Positions 1 through 6,969 of a stretch of 18,723 nt of DNA are shown piece by piece. The position numbers and the translations under genes were made by a program. The stretch lies in contig JAITST010000239.1 in the NCBI GenBank assembly GCA_031287585.1, positions 1-18,723 on the forward strand, written 5' to 3'. Origin of the DNA: Planctomycetaceae bacterium (GTDB lineage: Bacteria > Planctomycetota > Planctomycetia > Pirellulales > Thermoguttaceae). The notes below the pieces were generated by a model. That model was given only the letters and a program-made list of their open reading frames with translations, made no database searches and was not told the DNA's origin. Position 1 is the first letter of the stretch, and every line of letters starts with the position of its first letter.

Positions 1-64
1 TGAGTTCGTGAATCTTGTGTAACTGATTTTCAACATCAAAGAAAGAATACTGAGAGTGACTCAT
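1..64 (-). CDS. Transposase N-terminus, probably IS5 family (partial)
   Basis: A minus-strand reading frame starts with ATG at 64-62 and runs off the left edge after 21 codons. It reads MSHSQYSFFDVENQLHKIHE and continues. The pattern S-F-F-D-[VL]-E-N-x-L near the N-terminus is typical of IS5-family (DDE) transposases, whose first residues form a short helix before the main domain. Only this start is visible, so neither the catalytic triad nor the far end of the element can be checked. No Shine-Dalgarno site precedes the ATG. If the call is right, one end of the insertion sequence lies somewhere in 65-332, upstream of the parvulin gene; I could not fix the terminal inverted repeat because the partner end is outside the window. 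The family call rests on a short motif remembered from the family, so it is moderate. Confidence 0.5.
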   Translation of the reverse strand, partial: MSHSQYSFFDVENQLHKIHEL

Positions 65-332
65 TGTTTGAAAATTGGTAGGGGGCTGGAAAAATGTGGA
101 AAAAAATACACGCGGAGTGTTTTACCACTTTTTCTGCGTGGGACAAGAGGGGTTTTAGAAGTTGCCTTAAGGTATTTAGTGTTCTTTCCGCAGTTTATTA
201 GAAAGTACAGAATGATTACAAAATAAAAAAATACATTCTCTCCCAAAATTGCTATTGCAATTTCTATTGTAGTTTTGTACACTCCATAACCGTGTGGAGT
301 TCGGTCTGAAAAACTTGCCTACCACTTAACCT
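65..332. other. Intergenic region between transposase start and parvulin gene
   Basis: No convincing gene is present. A 73-codon minus-strand frame covers part of it, but its composition is low-complexity and aromatic-rich and it is probably accidental. The stretch is AT-rich and should contain the insertion-sequence end and the promoter of the gene starting at 333. A small perfect inverted repeat, ACTCCA (281-286) with TGGAGT (295-300) and an 8-base loop, sits 33 bases before the GTG start and could be a leader hairpin. Confidence 0.4.
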
Positions 333-2354
333 GTGATAACCGTGAGACAACAACTTTATCTTTTAGCACTATTTGCCTCGCTTGGGACTATTGGCGCGGT
401 TGCGTTGAATCCCAAACTTATCGACCAGTGTGCCGCAAAACTTGGTTATACCCGCGATACAGCGAAGGCAGAGCGTTCGCTCGTCAGCGGTGATACCCGC
501 GAATTGGAACGTTATCTTCCGAAGTTGCCGAGCGAGTTGCCCGAAACCCCGCCGTCTCCTTTGACTGCTGATGCGTTTCTCATAGCGGAACAACAACCGC
601 AAGACAACACGTTCCCAACCGAGCAACCAACTCCACCGTTCGCGTCCAACGGTTTTAGCGAACCGCCGCCGTTACCCGAATCGTTCCCCGAACCAATGCC
701 AGAGCCGCCGACAGTAGCAGAAATACCGTCCTCGCCGTTTGATAGCGTTACGGTTGCTCCGCCGATTAATCAGCCAATCAATCCAATTGTACCAATCGAA
801 CCCGCGCCGCCCGTTGCGTCACCTTACGAACCGCAGCCAACCAACGTTACCGATAATCCTCCACGCATCGTCCCGTTACCGCCGATCGTAATCGACAACT
901 CAACACCGCCGCAACCGGCATCCGTTCCGGTTACACCTATCGAACAATATGCGTCGCCTTTCGCGTCAGCGGAACCAGTCATGGTAACACCGCCGACTAC
1001 AATTGAACACATTCAATCGTTACCGCCGCAGCCGCAACCGATACCGCAGACGATAATTCAACCGCCCGTAGCTGAACAAACTCCGTTCGTCAATAATACC
1101 TTTGAGCAAAATCCGTTCGGTCAAACGTTACCAGTCGCGTCAAATGAACAACCCGCGTCACTGCAAGACGCAAACGCATTCACGAACAACAATCCGACAA
1201 CCAACTATACTCCATACACACCGGCAAATGAGCCACAGCCGCAACCGTTCCAGATTGCGATGAATCCAACGTCGCATCCGCTTAACGTTAGCCCCCCCCG
1301 CAATAATCCGCCTGCGGCTTTGGTAACACCATCGAATGAACCGCAATTGCAAGCGACACCAGCAACGGTTACAGAGTTGGTGCCTTGTACCGGTGCGGAA
1401 ACCGTCGCGATTGTTGGAACGCAGTACATTTTGATGTGTGACGTTCTGCCGTCAGCGAAACGCGGCGTGATTTTGACAGTTCGTCAGTTGCCGGAAGAAG
1501 AGCAAAAAAAGATTCCGAAAGAAGAAATCGAAAATGCAATCGCGCAGCATTACAAGATGTACCTCGAAGAACAAATTTTGACCGCGCTTTGGTACAGCAG
1601 TTTTCTCGAAGGGCGTGCGCGTGAAGAAGTCGCGATGCACGAAAAAAGTTACCAAGATAACTTTGACCGCGATTACATTAACCGTTTGATGAAGGATGTC
1701 GGAGCAAACGACATTGTTGAGTTGAAACATAAACTACAAAGCGATTTCGGCAGTTCGCTTGAACGCGAGCGGTTGTTGTTCGTTCGCCGTCATATCGCTA
1801 TGACGTGGCAAATGATGTCCGTTCGTACCGCCGAAGGTGACTGTTCGTATGACGAGATGCATGAATACTACAACACGCACAAAGCGGAGTTTGAGGTTCG
1901 CGGACGCGCCCAGTGGGAAGAATTGTCAGTGAGCAAAACCAAGTACGCGACAGAAGCCGAAGCGTGGAATAAAATTGCGTGGATGGGAAACCAAGTCGCT
2001 GGCGGCGCACCGTTTGATGTCGTAGCAAAACAACATTCGCACGGCTTGACGGCTCACAACGGAGGATTCCGCGATTGGATAAAACGCGGCGACTTGATGT
2101 CGCGCGAACTGGAAGACGCAATCTTCACGCAGAATATAGGCGAGATGGGGAAAATTATAACAACCTCCGACGGGTTCTACATAGTCCGCGTAACGAAACG
2201 TGAAGAAGACAGAATGATACCATTTGTCGAAGCACAAATCACAATCCGCGACAAAGTAAAAGAAGAACGCCGGAAAAGGTACGAACAAGAAACGGTAGAA
2301 TCGTTACGGAAAAGATATCCGGTTGTGATATTGAAACAGTCGTTGAATTTTTAG
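333..2354 (+). CDS. Secreted or membrane-anchored parvulin-type peptidyl-prolyl isomerase with long Pro-rich linker
   Basis: The 673-residue product has a hydrophobic N-terminal segment (about 8-25, LYLLALFASLGTIGAVAL) that fits a signal peptide or anchor. A Pro/Gln/Asn-rich, probably disordered linker spans about 70-350. From about 350, the segment TVAIVGTQYILMCDVL resembles the SurA/PrsA N-terminal pattern V-A-x-V-x-x-x-x-I-L-x-x-D-V and is followed by helical sequence. A parvulin (rotamase) domain occupies about 525-630, with the family signatures HNGGFRDWI and IGEMGKIITTSDGFYIVRV. Such proteins isomerise X-Pro bonds and chaperone exported proteins in the periplasm. The start is GTG at 333; GTG at 342 is an alternative that keeps the hydrophobic segment. 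No Shine-Dalgarno site is visible. The linker is far longer than in SurA or PrsA. The domain call is firm; substrates are unknown. Confidence 0.85.
   Translation: MITVRQQLYLLALFASLGTIGAVALNPKLIDQCAAKLGYTRDTAKAERSLVSGDTRELERYLPKLPSELPETPPSPLTADAFLIAEQQPQDNTFPTEQPTPPFASNGFSEPPPLPESFPEPMPEPPTVAEIPSSPFDSVTVAPPINQPINPIVPIEPAPPVASPYEPQPTNVTDNPPRIVPLPPIVIDNSTPPQPASVPVTPIEQYASPFASAEPVMVTPPTTIEHIQSLPPQPQPIPQTIIQPPVAEQTPFVNNTFEQNPFGQTLPVASNEQPASLQDANAFTNNNPTTNYTPYTPANEPQPQPFQIAMNPTSHPLNVSPPRNNPPAALVTPSNEPQLQATPATVTELVPCTGAETVAIVGTQYILMCDVLPSAKRGVILTVRQLPEEEQKKIPKEEIENAIAQHYKMYLEEQILTALWYSSFLEGRAREEVAMHEKSYQDNFDRDYINRLMKDVGANDIVELKHKLQSDFGSSLERERLLFVRRHIAMTWQMMSVRTAEGDCSYDEMHEYYNTHKAEFEVRGRAQWEELSVSKTKYATEAEAWNKIAWMGNQVAGGAPFDVVAKQHSHGLTAHNGGFRDWIKRGDLMSRELEDAIFTQNIGEMGKIITTSDGFYIVRVTKREEDRMIPFVEAQITIRDKVKEERRKRYEQETVESLRKRYPVVILKQSLNF
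1292..1299 (+). repeat. C8 homopolymer tract inside the parvulin linker
   Basis: Eight consecutive C residues encode part of Ser-Pro-Pro-Arg in the disordered linker. One-base slippage here would remove the downstream isomerase domain, so it is a possible phase-variable or error-prone site. In the sequence given the frame is intact. Confidence 0.5.
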
Positions 2355-2468
2355 GAACAACAACGTTTGTCCTATACAACGATATTGTTATATGAAACTT
2401 ACAATTTATTTTTACATATTGAGTTACAAGAAAAGCATCCAATCCAATGTTACATCGTGAAATGGTCA

Positions 2469-2485
2469 CAACATATTTTATGTTG
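2469..2485. promoter_or_regulatory. Small perfect inverted repeat upstream of the TPR gene
   Basis: CAACATA (2469-2475) and TATGTTG (2479-2485) are perfect inverted arms around TTT, ending 20 bases before the ATG at 2506. This could be a leader hairpin or an operator half-site pair. A weak promoter-like pair, TTGTCC (2367-2372) and TATATG (2389-2394) with 16-base spacing, lies upstream, so the repeat would fall in the 5' leader. The function is inferred only from position. Confidence 0.3.
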
Positions 2486-2505
2486 CTATACGGAGTATTG
2501 TTACA

Positions 2506-4647
2506 ATGAAAACATTTTTTCACACCTCATCAAATTACATAGACTTCGCCAAAACAAATACCGCAGCGTTAAGTTTGCTTACGGTATTGTTTGCCGTTGT
2601 GTCTTGTGATGTTCTTGTATATGCGCAGAATAATACTGGTTCGTTTGACCGCGTGATTGCACAGCCGCCGCTCGTGTTTCCTGATGGTAGAACTCACAAC
2701 ACACGCGAGAACGCGAGTAGCCGCGCAGCCGCAAAATCGAATCGCGGCGACGAACCATTACATCTCGCACAAGCACCGCAACGACCGTCACTTTCCGTCG
2801 AGCAACTTCAACCGCGTCCGAATACCAATGTAAACGTTCGTCCGTCAATGTCACCCGCCGTCGAAGACACTCCGCCTGACCTTCCCGACCCAACGCATCC
2901 GCCGGTACGAACTGCGTCGTTCCAGACAATCAAACCGGGCGTGAGTACAGTCCGCGATGTCATCGAACGTTGGGGCGACCCGCTCGAACGTGACAAGGAC
3001 GGTGGTCAGGAGTTTCATCTCTACTCAACACCGGAAATGCGTCACATCGAAGTTACATTCCGACAAGGTGTCGTTCATTCGATAGTTATCTTGCTCGACG
3101 AACCGTTCCCGGAAGAACAAGTCCGCGAAGTGTTGCGTGACGAATTGCAAAGTGGGCGTGCGGTTTTGATGCCGAACGAAGAAGGAACAATAATCGGCGA
3201 AGTGTTCCCTGAGAAGGGGGTGTTGTTTTTGTTCTCGAAGGATTCGTCGATACAGAACGGTTTGAAAGTCGCACAAATAGGCATCGAACCTGTTACCGCC
3301 GAACCGTTTGTTTTACGGGCTGAAGCGTCGATGAGTGAAAACCCTAGTGAGTCGCTGCGTGACTTACTCAACGCTACACAACTTGACCCGGAAGACGCGA
3401 AGGCGCATTGGTTGTTGGCACAAGTACAACTGATGCAAGGCGACATCGATACGGCATTGTTGAATTGTGAACACGCGATTCGTCTCGACGAAACGCGACC
3501 GGCATTCCATATTTTACTCGCGAAAATTTACGTTCAGATGAATCACTCCGAACGCGCGAAACAGTATCTCGAAGAAACGTTGATGGTCAGTGACCGTTAT
3601 CCGCACGAGAAAGTGCAAGCGATGACGATTATCGGTGACTTGTATCGGACGGGCATTCGTCCTGATTACGAGGCAGCGATTGAGTATCATAGTGAGGCGA
3701 TTCGGCTCGCGACGCTGTTACAGACGCATACGAATCAAACGATTCGTTTGTCGGCGAAAGAGACGCTCTTCAACGCCCATCTCGGCGCGGCGCGTGATAT
3801 TGCGTGGGGACAGTGGAACGATAAAGAGACGGCGATTTACAAGTGGCTCGAACGCGCGAAGGACATCGCGGATGACGCGGAGTTGCGGAAGGTGAAACGT
3901 GTCTCGGCGGAGTTTCCGTTGCAGTTGGCGGTGACAACGCTGGCGGCGCAAGTTGGGATGCCGAATGAATCGGAACTTGAACCGCACGTATTGCGTGTGA
4001 TTCGTGTTGGTGACGAGATGATTAACGGCACAACGGACTTGATCCTCAAGCGGAAGTATCAATGGGAAACGGGACTGGCGTTGTACGACGCGGTTCAGAT
4101 TTATCAGATTCGCGGAGAATACACAAAAGCGTTGAAGTACGGCGAGTTGACGGTACGTTTTATGGAAGACGGAGTAAGAGGACGGCGGTCGGATACCGAC
4201 TTGTACTTGCTCGGACGGCTGTATTTCCGGCTGGGAGCGATTCACGCGATTGGTAAAAAGAATCACCGTGCCGCGATAGAGTGGTACGACAAAGCGAAAC
4301 CAATTTTTGAACGTCTGTTGCCAAAGATTAACCCCGAAGAACTAGGCGGATTCGGCGAAACGTTTGTAAGTATGGGAGTTTCGTACTGGGAAACAAATCA
4401 GCACGAAGAAGCGGTACTACTAACCGAGAGAGGTCTGCGCCAGATCGAACGGGCAGTGAAGATAGAAGCGATAGACCCGATAACGTTGGTAATTCCATAC
4501 TCAAATCTATCAATGATGTACAACCGTATGGAAAGACCGGAAGAGGCGAAAAAGTACCGTGACAGAGCAAGGTACATAGAAGAAAACAGCGATGAAGACA
4601 GACAAATGCAAGCAACAAGTCAAAAACCAGTAAAGCCGTTGCGGTAA
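2506..4647 (+). CDS. Exported tetratricopeptide-repeat (TPR) protein
   Basis: The product has 713 residues. The N-terminus has a long n-region, a hydrophobic core (AALSLLTVLFAVVSCDVLV, about 20-38) and a plausible signal-peptidase site after VYA (residue 40), so export is likely. A Pro-rich stretch follows to about 135. A globular segment at about 138-270 begins IKPGVSTVRDVIERWGDPL, which resembles the G-x-S-x-x-x-V-x-x-x-x-G-x-P pattern of SmpA/OmlA-like lipoprotein domains. Helical repeats with TPR spacing fill the rest; examples are DPEDAKAHWLLAQVQLMQGD, RPAFHILLAKIYVQMNHSER and YSNLSMMYNRMERPEEAKKY. TPR arrays bind protein partners, so an envelope scaffold or assembly role is inferred. 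A weak CGGAG at 2491-2495 lies 10 bases before the ATG. The gene follows the parvulin gene by 151 bases, and both encode exported proteins with Pro-rich linkers. The specific function is unknown. Confidence 0.8.
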   Translation: MKTFFHTSSNYIDFAKTNTAALSLLTVLFAVVSCDVLVYAQNNTGSFDRVIAQPPLVFPDGRTHNTRENASSRAAAKSNRGDEPLHLAQAPQRPSLSVEQLQPRPNTNVNVRPSMSPAVEDTPPDLPDPTHPPVRTASFQTIKPGVSTVRDVIERWGDPLERDKDGGQEFHLYSTPEMRHIEVTFRQGVVHSIVILLDEPFPEEQVREVLRDELQSGRAVLMPNEEGTIIGEVFPEKGVLFLFSKDSSIQNGLKVAQIGIEPVTAEPFVLRAEASMSENPSESLRDLLNATQLDPEDAKAHWLLAQVQLMQGDIDTALLNCEHAIRLDETRPAFHILLAKIYVQMNHSERAKQYLEETLMVSDRYPHEKVQAMTIIGDLYRTGIRPDYEAAIEYHSEAIRLATLLQTHTNQTIRLSAKETLFNAHLGAARDIAWGQWNDKETAIYKWLERAKDIADDAELRKVKRVSAEFPLQLAVTTLAAQVGMPNESELEPHVLRVIRVGDEMINGTTDLILKRKYQWETGLALYDAVQIYQIRGEYTKALKYGELTVRFMEDGVRGRRSDTDLYLLGRLYFRLGAIHAIGKKNHRAAIEWYDKAKPIFERLLPKINPEELGGFGETFVSMGVSYWETNQHEEAVLLTERGLRQIERAVKIEAIDPITLVIPYSNLSMMYNRMERPEEAKKYRDRARYIEENSDEDRQMQATSQKPVKPLR

Positions 4648-4706
4648 AATAACAGGAGATAACGGAACGGCACTCCGCGTAGTTACGCAGTGTTGACGCA
4701 GGCCTG

Positions 4707-4755
4707 TGTACATTTTTTTCTCCTTTCGCGTTTTTCGTATAAAAAAATTCGTACA
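4707..4755. terminator. Long AT-rich stem between the TPR gene and dus, possible terminator
   Basis: TGTAC plus ATTTTTTT (4707-4719) pairs with AAAAAAAT plus GTACA (4741-4755), with a 2-base bulge (4749-4750) and a 21-base loop. Just upstream, ACGCA-GGCC-TGTGT (4696-4709) forms a weak hairpin followed by the run of seven T. Either structure could end transcription of the TPR gene, or the longer stem could sit in the leader of dus, which starts at 4794. The stem is seen directly; the terminator role is inferred. Confidence 0.4.
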
Positions 4756-4793
4756 AATCATCGAGCGAGAGATTATCGCCATAATTCCGAATT

Positions 4794-5753
4794 ATGAATT
4801 TACTAAATCATCTCTCGCTATTCTCCGCTCCGATGGCTGGCTACACCAACATCGCATTCCGCGAACTACTCCGCACATTCGGCGGTGCGGACTTAATCGC
4901 AACAGAAATGGTCTCCGCCCGTTCATTCGTTTACATGGGCAACCGCAACGAAGAACACCCCGCAAGATTAGACGGTGTTCGCGAAGAACAAAGACCGGTA
5001 TCGGTACAAATCTGGGACAACGCCCCCGAAACGTTAGCGAAACTAGCAAACACTTTGACCAACGATTACAAAGTTGACGTAATAGATATAAACTTTGGTT
5101 GTCCCGCACGTCAGATAGCCCAAAGAAGCGAAAGCGGCTCGGCGTTATTGCGTGACCCTGAGTTGGTTGCAAGAATAGTAAGAACAGTAGTACAAGCAGC
5201 ATCGCCAACACCGGTAACAGCAAAGATAAGGTTAGGCACTACAAGAGAAACTATCAACGCAAGCGAGGTAGCAAACGCGGTAGAGGAAGCAGGTGCCTCG
5301 GGGATAACGGTACACGGCAGGACAGCGGCGGAAATGTACAGAGGCAAAGCAGACTGGGAAGAGATAGCAAAAGTAAAACCGCACCTGAAAAGAATCCCGT
5401 TAATAGGTAACGGCGACATAAAAACAGCGGCGGAGGCGGTAGAGAAACTTAAAAACTATCCGGTTGACGGAATAATGATAGGAAGGGGAATGTTATCGAA
5501 CCCGTACATCTTCAATCAGATAAAACAATTTCAGGAAAACAAAACAGAAACACAACCAGACCAAAAAACAATATTGCTGACATACTACAATCTGGCAAAA
5601 AAACACTTCGGAAAAAACGCAATAAAAACAATAAAAACCTTCGCCCCGCAACTGATAACAACAAAACCAAACTCAAAATCAATAAGAACAAAACTATCCA
5701 AAATAAACAACGAACAAGAATTTCTGCAAATAATGGAAGAATGGAAAGAATAG
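4794..5753 (+). CDS. dus: tRNA-dihydrouridine synthase (DusB-like)
   Basis: The 319-residue enzyme reduces specific uridines in tRNA to dihydrouridine, using FMN and NADPH. It shows the family landmarks in order: the N-terminal FMN-binding loop APMAGYTN (12-19), NFGCPA (100-105) with the catalytic Cys103, VTAKIRLG (141-148) with the conserved Lys144, ITVHGRT (171-177) with His174, and the phosphate-binding IGNGDI (204-209) and IMIGRG (227-232). The length fits the family. The ATG at 4794 leaves only ten residues before APMAGYTN, as in homologues; there is no Shine-Dalgarno site. The C-terminal helical domain is Lys/Asn-rich and its codons are very A-rich. Arginine codon use changes along the gene: seven of the first ten are CGN, and all nine of the last nine are AGA or AGG. 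DusB is the closest type I recognise; DusA or DusC specificity is not excluded. Confidence 0.93.
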   Translation: MNLLNHLSLFSAPMAGYTNIAFRELLRTFGGADLIATEMVSARSFVYMGNRNEEHPARLDGVREEQRPVSVQIWDNAPETLAKLANTLTNDYKVDVIDINFGCPARQIAQRSESGSALLRDPELVARIVRTVVQAASPTPVTAKIRLGTTRETINASEVANAVEEAGASGITVHGRTAAEMYRGKADWEEIAKVKPHLKRIPLIGNGDIKTAAEAVEKLKNYPVDGIMIGRGMLSNPYIFNQIKQFQENKTETQPDQKTILLTYYNLAKKHFGKNAIKTIKTFAPQLITTKPNSKSIRTKLSKINNEQEFLQIMEEWKE

Positions 5754-5781
5754 ACAAATAGTCGTCACCGCTTGCGGCATT

Positions 5782-5928
5782 TTATAGTAACTTCTCATTC
5801 CTCCCCGGCACATCTTCCAAAACCGTACCAATCTTCCTATGCGGACAATCTGCCTGTACGAGACGGAAAATTTCGGTTAATCGGTGAACAATTTGGGTTT
5901 TCTGCAAAAAGATAAGGTAAAGTCCCAA
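5782..5928 (-). CDS. Possible small minus-strand gene or C-terminal gene remnant
   Basis: A minus-strand frame ends with TAA at 5784-5782, 28 bases past the dus stop, which is a normal convergent spacing. It is open back to a stop at 5934-5932. There is no ATG or GTG; TTG at 5928 is the only early start and would give 48 residues. The C-terminal half reads like real protein (RLTEIFRLVQADCPHRKIG, then VLEDVPGRNEKLL), with codon use similar to the flanking genes. I do not recognise the family. It may be a small gene with a TTG start, or the tail of a larger gene whose front has been lost. Confidence is low because it is short and lacks a normal start. Confidence 0.3.
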   Translation of the reverse strand: MGLYLIFLQKTQIVHRLTEIFRLVQADCPHRKIGTVLEDVPGRNEKLL

Positions 5929-6025
5929 TGCTTACGTTGGAAAAGTGGTTTTACTCCACGCCTCACGTATTGTTACGCTGGTTTACTCTATCTCATAATC
6001 CTCACAACAACTACACGTGACATAA

Positions 6026-6050
6026 ACGTTACTCATACGATGAGTAACGT
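6026..6050. promoter_or_regulatory. Perfect 11-bp inverted repeat upstream of motA (candidate operator)
   Basis: ACGTTACTCAT (6026-6036) and ATGAGTAACGT (6040-6050) are exact reverse complements separated by ACG. The repeat ends 60 bases before the motA start and 10 bases before a weak promoter-like pair, TTGCCG (6061-6066) and TATGAA (6083-6088) with a 16-base spacer. This placement suits a dimeric regulator binding next to the -35 region; an RNA hairpin is the alternative if transcription starts further upstream. The repeat is seen directly; its role is inferred. Confidence 0.5.
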
Positions 6051-6110
6051 ATGTACCTTGTTGCCGATGGGAACGTTTGTGTTATGAACAAATTTTACTA
6101 ACTCGAAATT

Positions 6111-6887
6111 ATGGACTTAGCAACAGTTTTAGGGCTTGTGCTTGGAAGTACACTCGTCACGGGCTCAATTATAGTAGGCGGCGGCAGTATAGGACAGTTT
6201 TATGATACTCCGTCTGTTCTTTGCGTGTTTGGCGGCGGTATCGCGGCAGTGTTGGTTTCGTACCCGATGAGTTTCGTACTCGGGTTTCATAAGGTATTTC
6301 TCATCACGATTTTCAACAAGTCACCTGACATAAAAGCGACAATCGCACAAATCGTTTCTCTCTCCGACACCGCCCGCCGCGAAGGTATTCTATCGCTCGA
6401 AAACCGGATGGAAGAAATTGAGAATCCGCAACTTGCACTCGGACTGCGGATGGCGGTTGATGGAATGAGTACCGACGTTGTCGAAAATATATTGCGTACC
6501 GAATTGGAAGCGGTTTACGACCGTCACAGCAAAGGCAAGGGATTGATTGGAACACTTGGAAAGTACGTTCCGGCATTCGGTATGATTGGAACGCTAATCG
6601 GGCTGGTACTTATGTTGTCTGACTTAGACCCGGCGACTATCGGTACAGGTATGGCGGTGGCGTTGTTGACAACGTTTTATGGAGCGGTTGCGGCGAACGC
6701 GGTATTTTTGCCGTTGGCCGACAAACTCGGTTTTCTCAATGACAAAGAAATTTTGAATATGGAAATAGTGATAAGAGGAGTAATGGCAATCCAAGCCGGT
6801 GAAAATCCCAGAGTAACAAAACAAAAACTAGAAACCTTCCTGCCACCCAAAGACCGTACAGTAGAAGAACAAGAAGGTGCGGCGTAG
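6111..6887 (+). CDS. motA: Flagellar motor stator protein MotA (PomA-like)
   Basis: The 258-residue product is an inner-membrane stator subunit that, with MotB, converts ion flow into flagellar rotation. Hydrophobic segments lie at about 4-22, 33-52, 152-170 and 178-204. The cytoplasmic loop has the charged residues used to push the rotor: Arg89, Arg90 and Glu97 in ARREGILSLE. The conserved prolines Pro154 (VPAFGMIGTLIG) and Pro201 (LPLADKL) match the functional prolines of E. coli MotA. Threonines in GTLIG and ALLTTFYG resemble sodium-driven PomA/MotP more than E. coli MotA, which hints at but does not prove sodium coupling. The ATG at 6111 has no Shine-Dalgarno site. It precedes motB by 82 bases on the same strand. 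No other flagellar gene is in the window. Confidence 0.93.
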   Translation: MDLATVLGLVLGSTLVTGSIIVGGGSIGQFYDTPSVLCVFGGGIAAVLVSYPMSFVLGFHKVFLITIFNKSPDIKATIAQIVSLSDTARREGILSLENRMEEIENPQLALGLRMAVDGMSTDVVENILRTELEAVYDRHSKGKGLIGTLGKYVPAFGMIGTLIGLVLMLSDLDPATIGTGMAVALLTTFYGAVAANAVFLPLADKLGFLNDKEILNMEIVIRGVMAIQAGENPRVTKQKLETFLPPKDRTVEEQEGAA

Positions 6888-6925
6888 AATTTTAGTTTTG
6901 TACAAACAACCTAAAATCTAAAATT
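6888..6925. promoter_or_regulatory. Inverted repeats in the motA-motB gap
   Basis: Directly after the motA stop, AATTTTAG (6888-6895) can pair with CTAAAATT (6918-6925), or its last seven bases with CTAAAAT (6911-6917). Inside the loop, TTTGTACAAA (6897-6906) is a perfect 10-base palindrome. The alternative right arms come from a tandem CTAAAAT copy. This could be an attenuator that sets the motA:motB ratio, or an operator. It is AT-rich, so stability is modest. Confidence 0.35.
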
Positions 6926-6969
6926 TGCTCTACCAAATCAAACAATTAACACTCATAATTTAACAACCT

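Noticed and set aside
110..119. ACGCGGAGTG matching the reverse complement of CACTCCGCGT at 4671-4680
   Set aside because: A 10-base match is expected many times by chance in a window of this size, and the flanks do not extend it.
61..282. 73-codon minus-strand frame beside the transposase start
   Set aside because: Low-complexity aromatic translation, no family resemblance, and it overlaps the transposase ATG.
3718..4266. 182-codon minus-strand frame inside the TPR gene
   Set aside because: It is antisense to TPR repeats, has an odd Arg-rich composition and no start signal; it is a shadow frame.
5884..6087. 67-codon plus-strand frame between dus and motA
   Set aside because: It has no motif or ribosome-binding site, overlaps the regulatory dyad, and competes with a more protein-like minus-strand frame.
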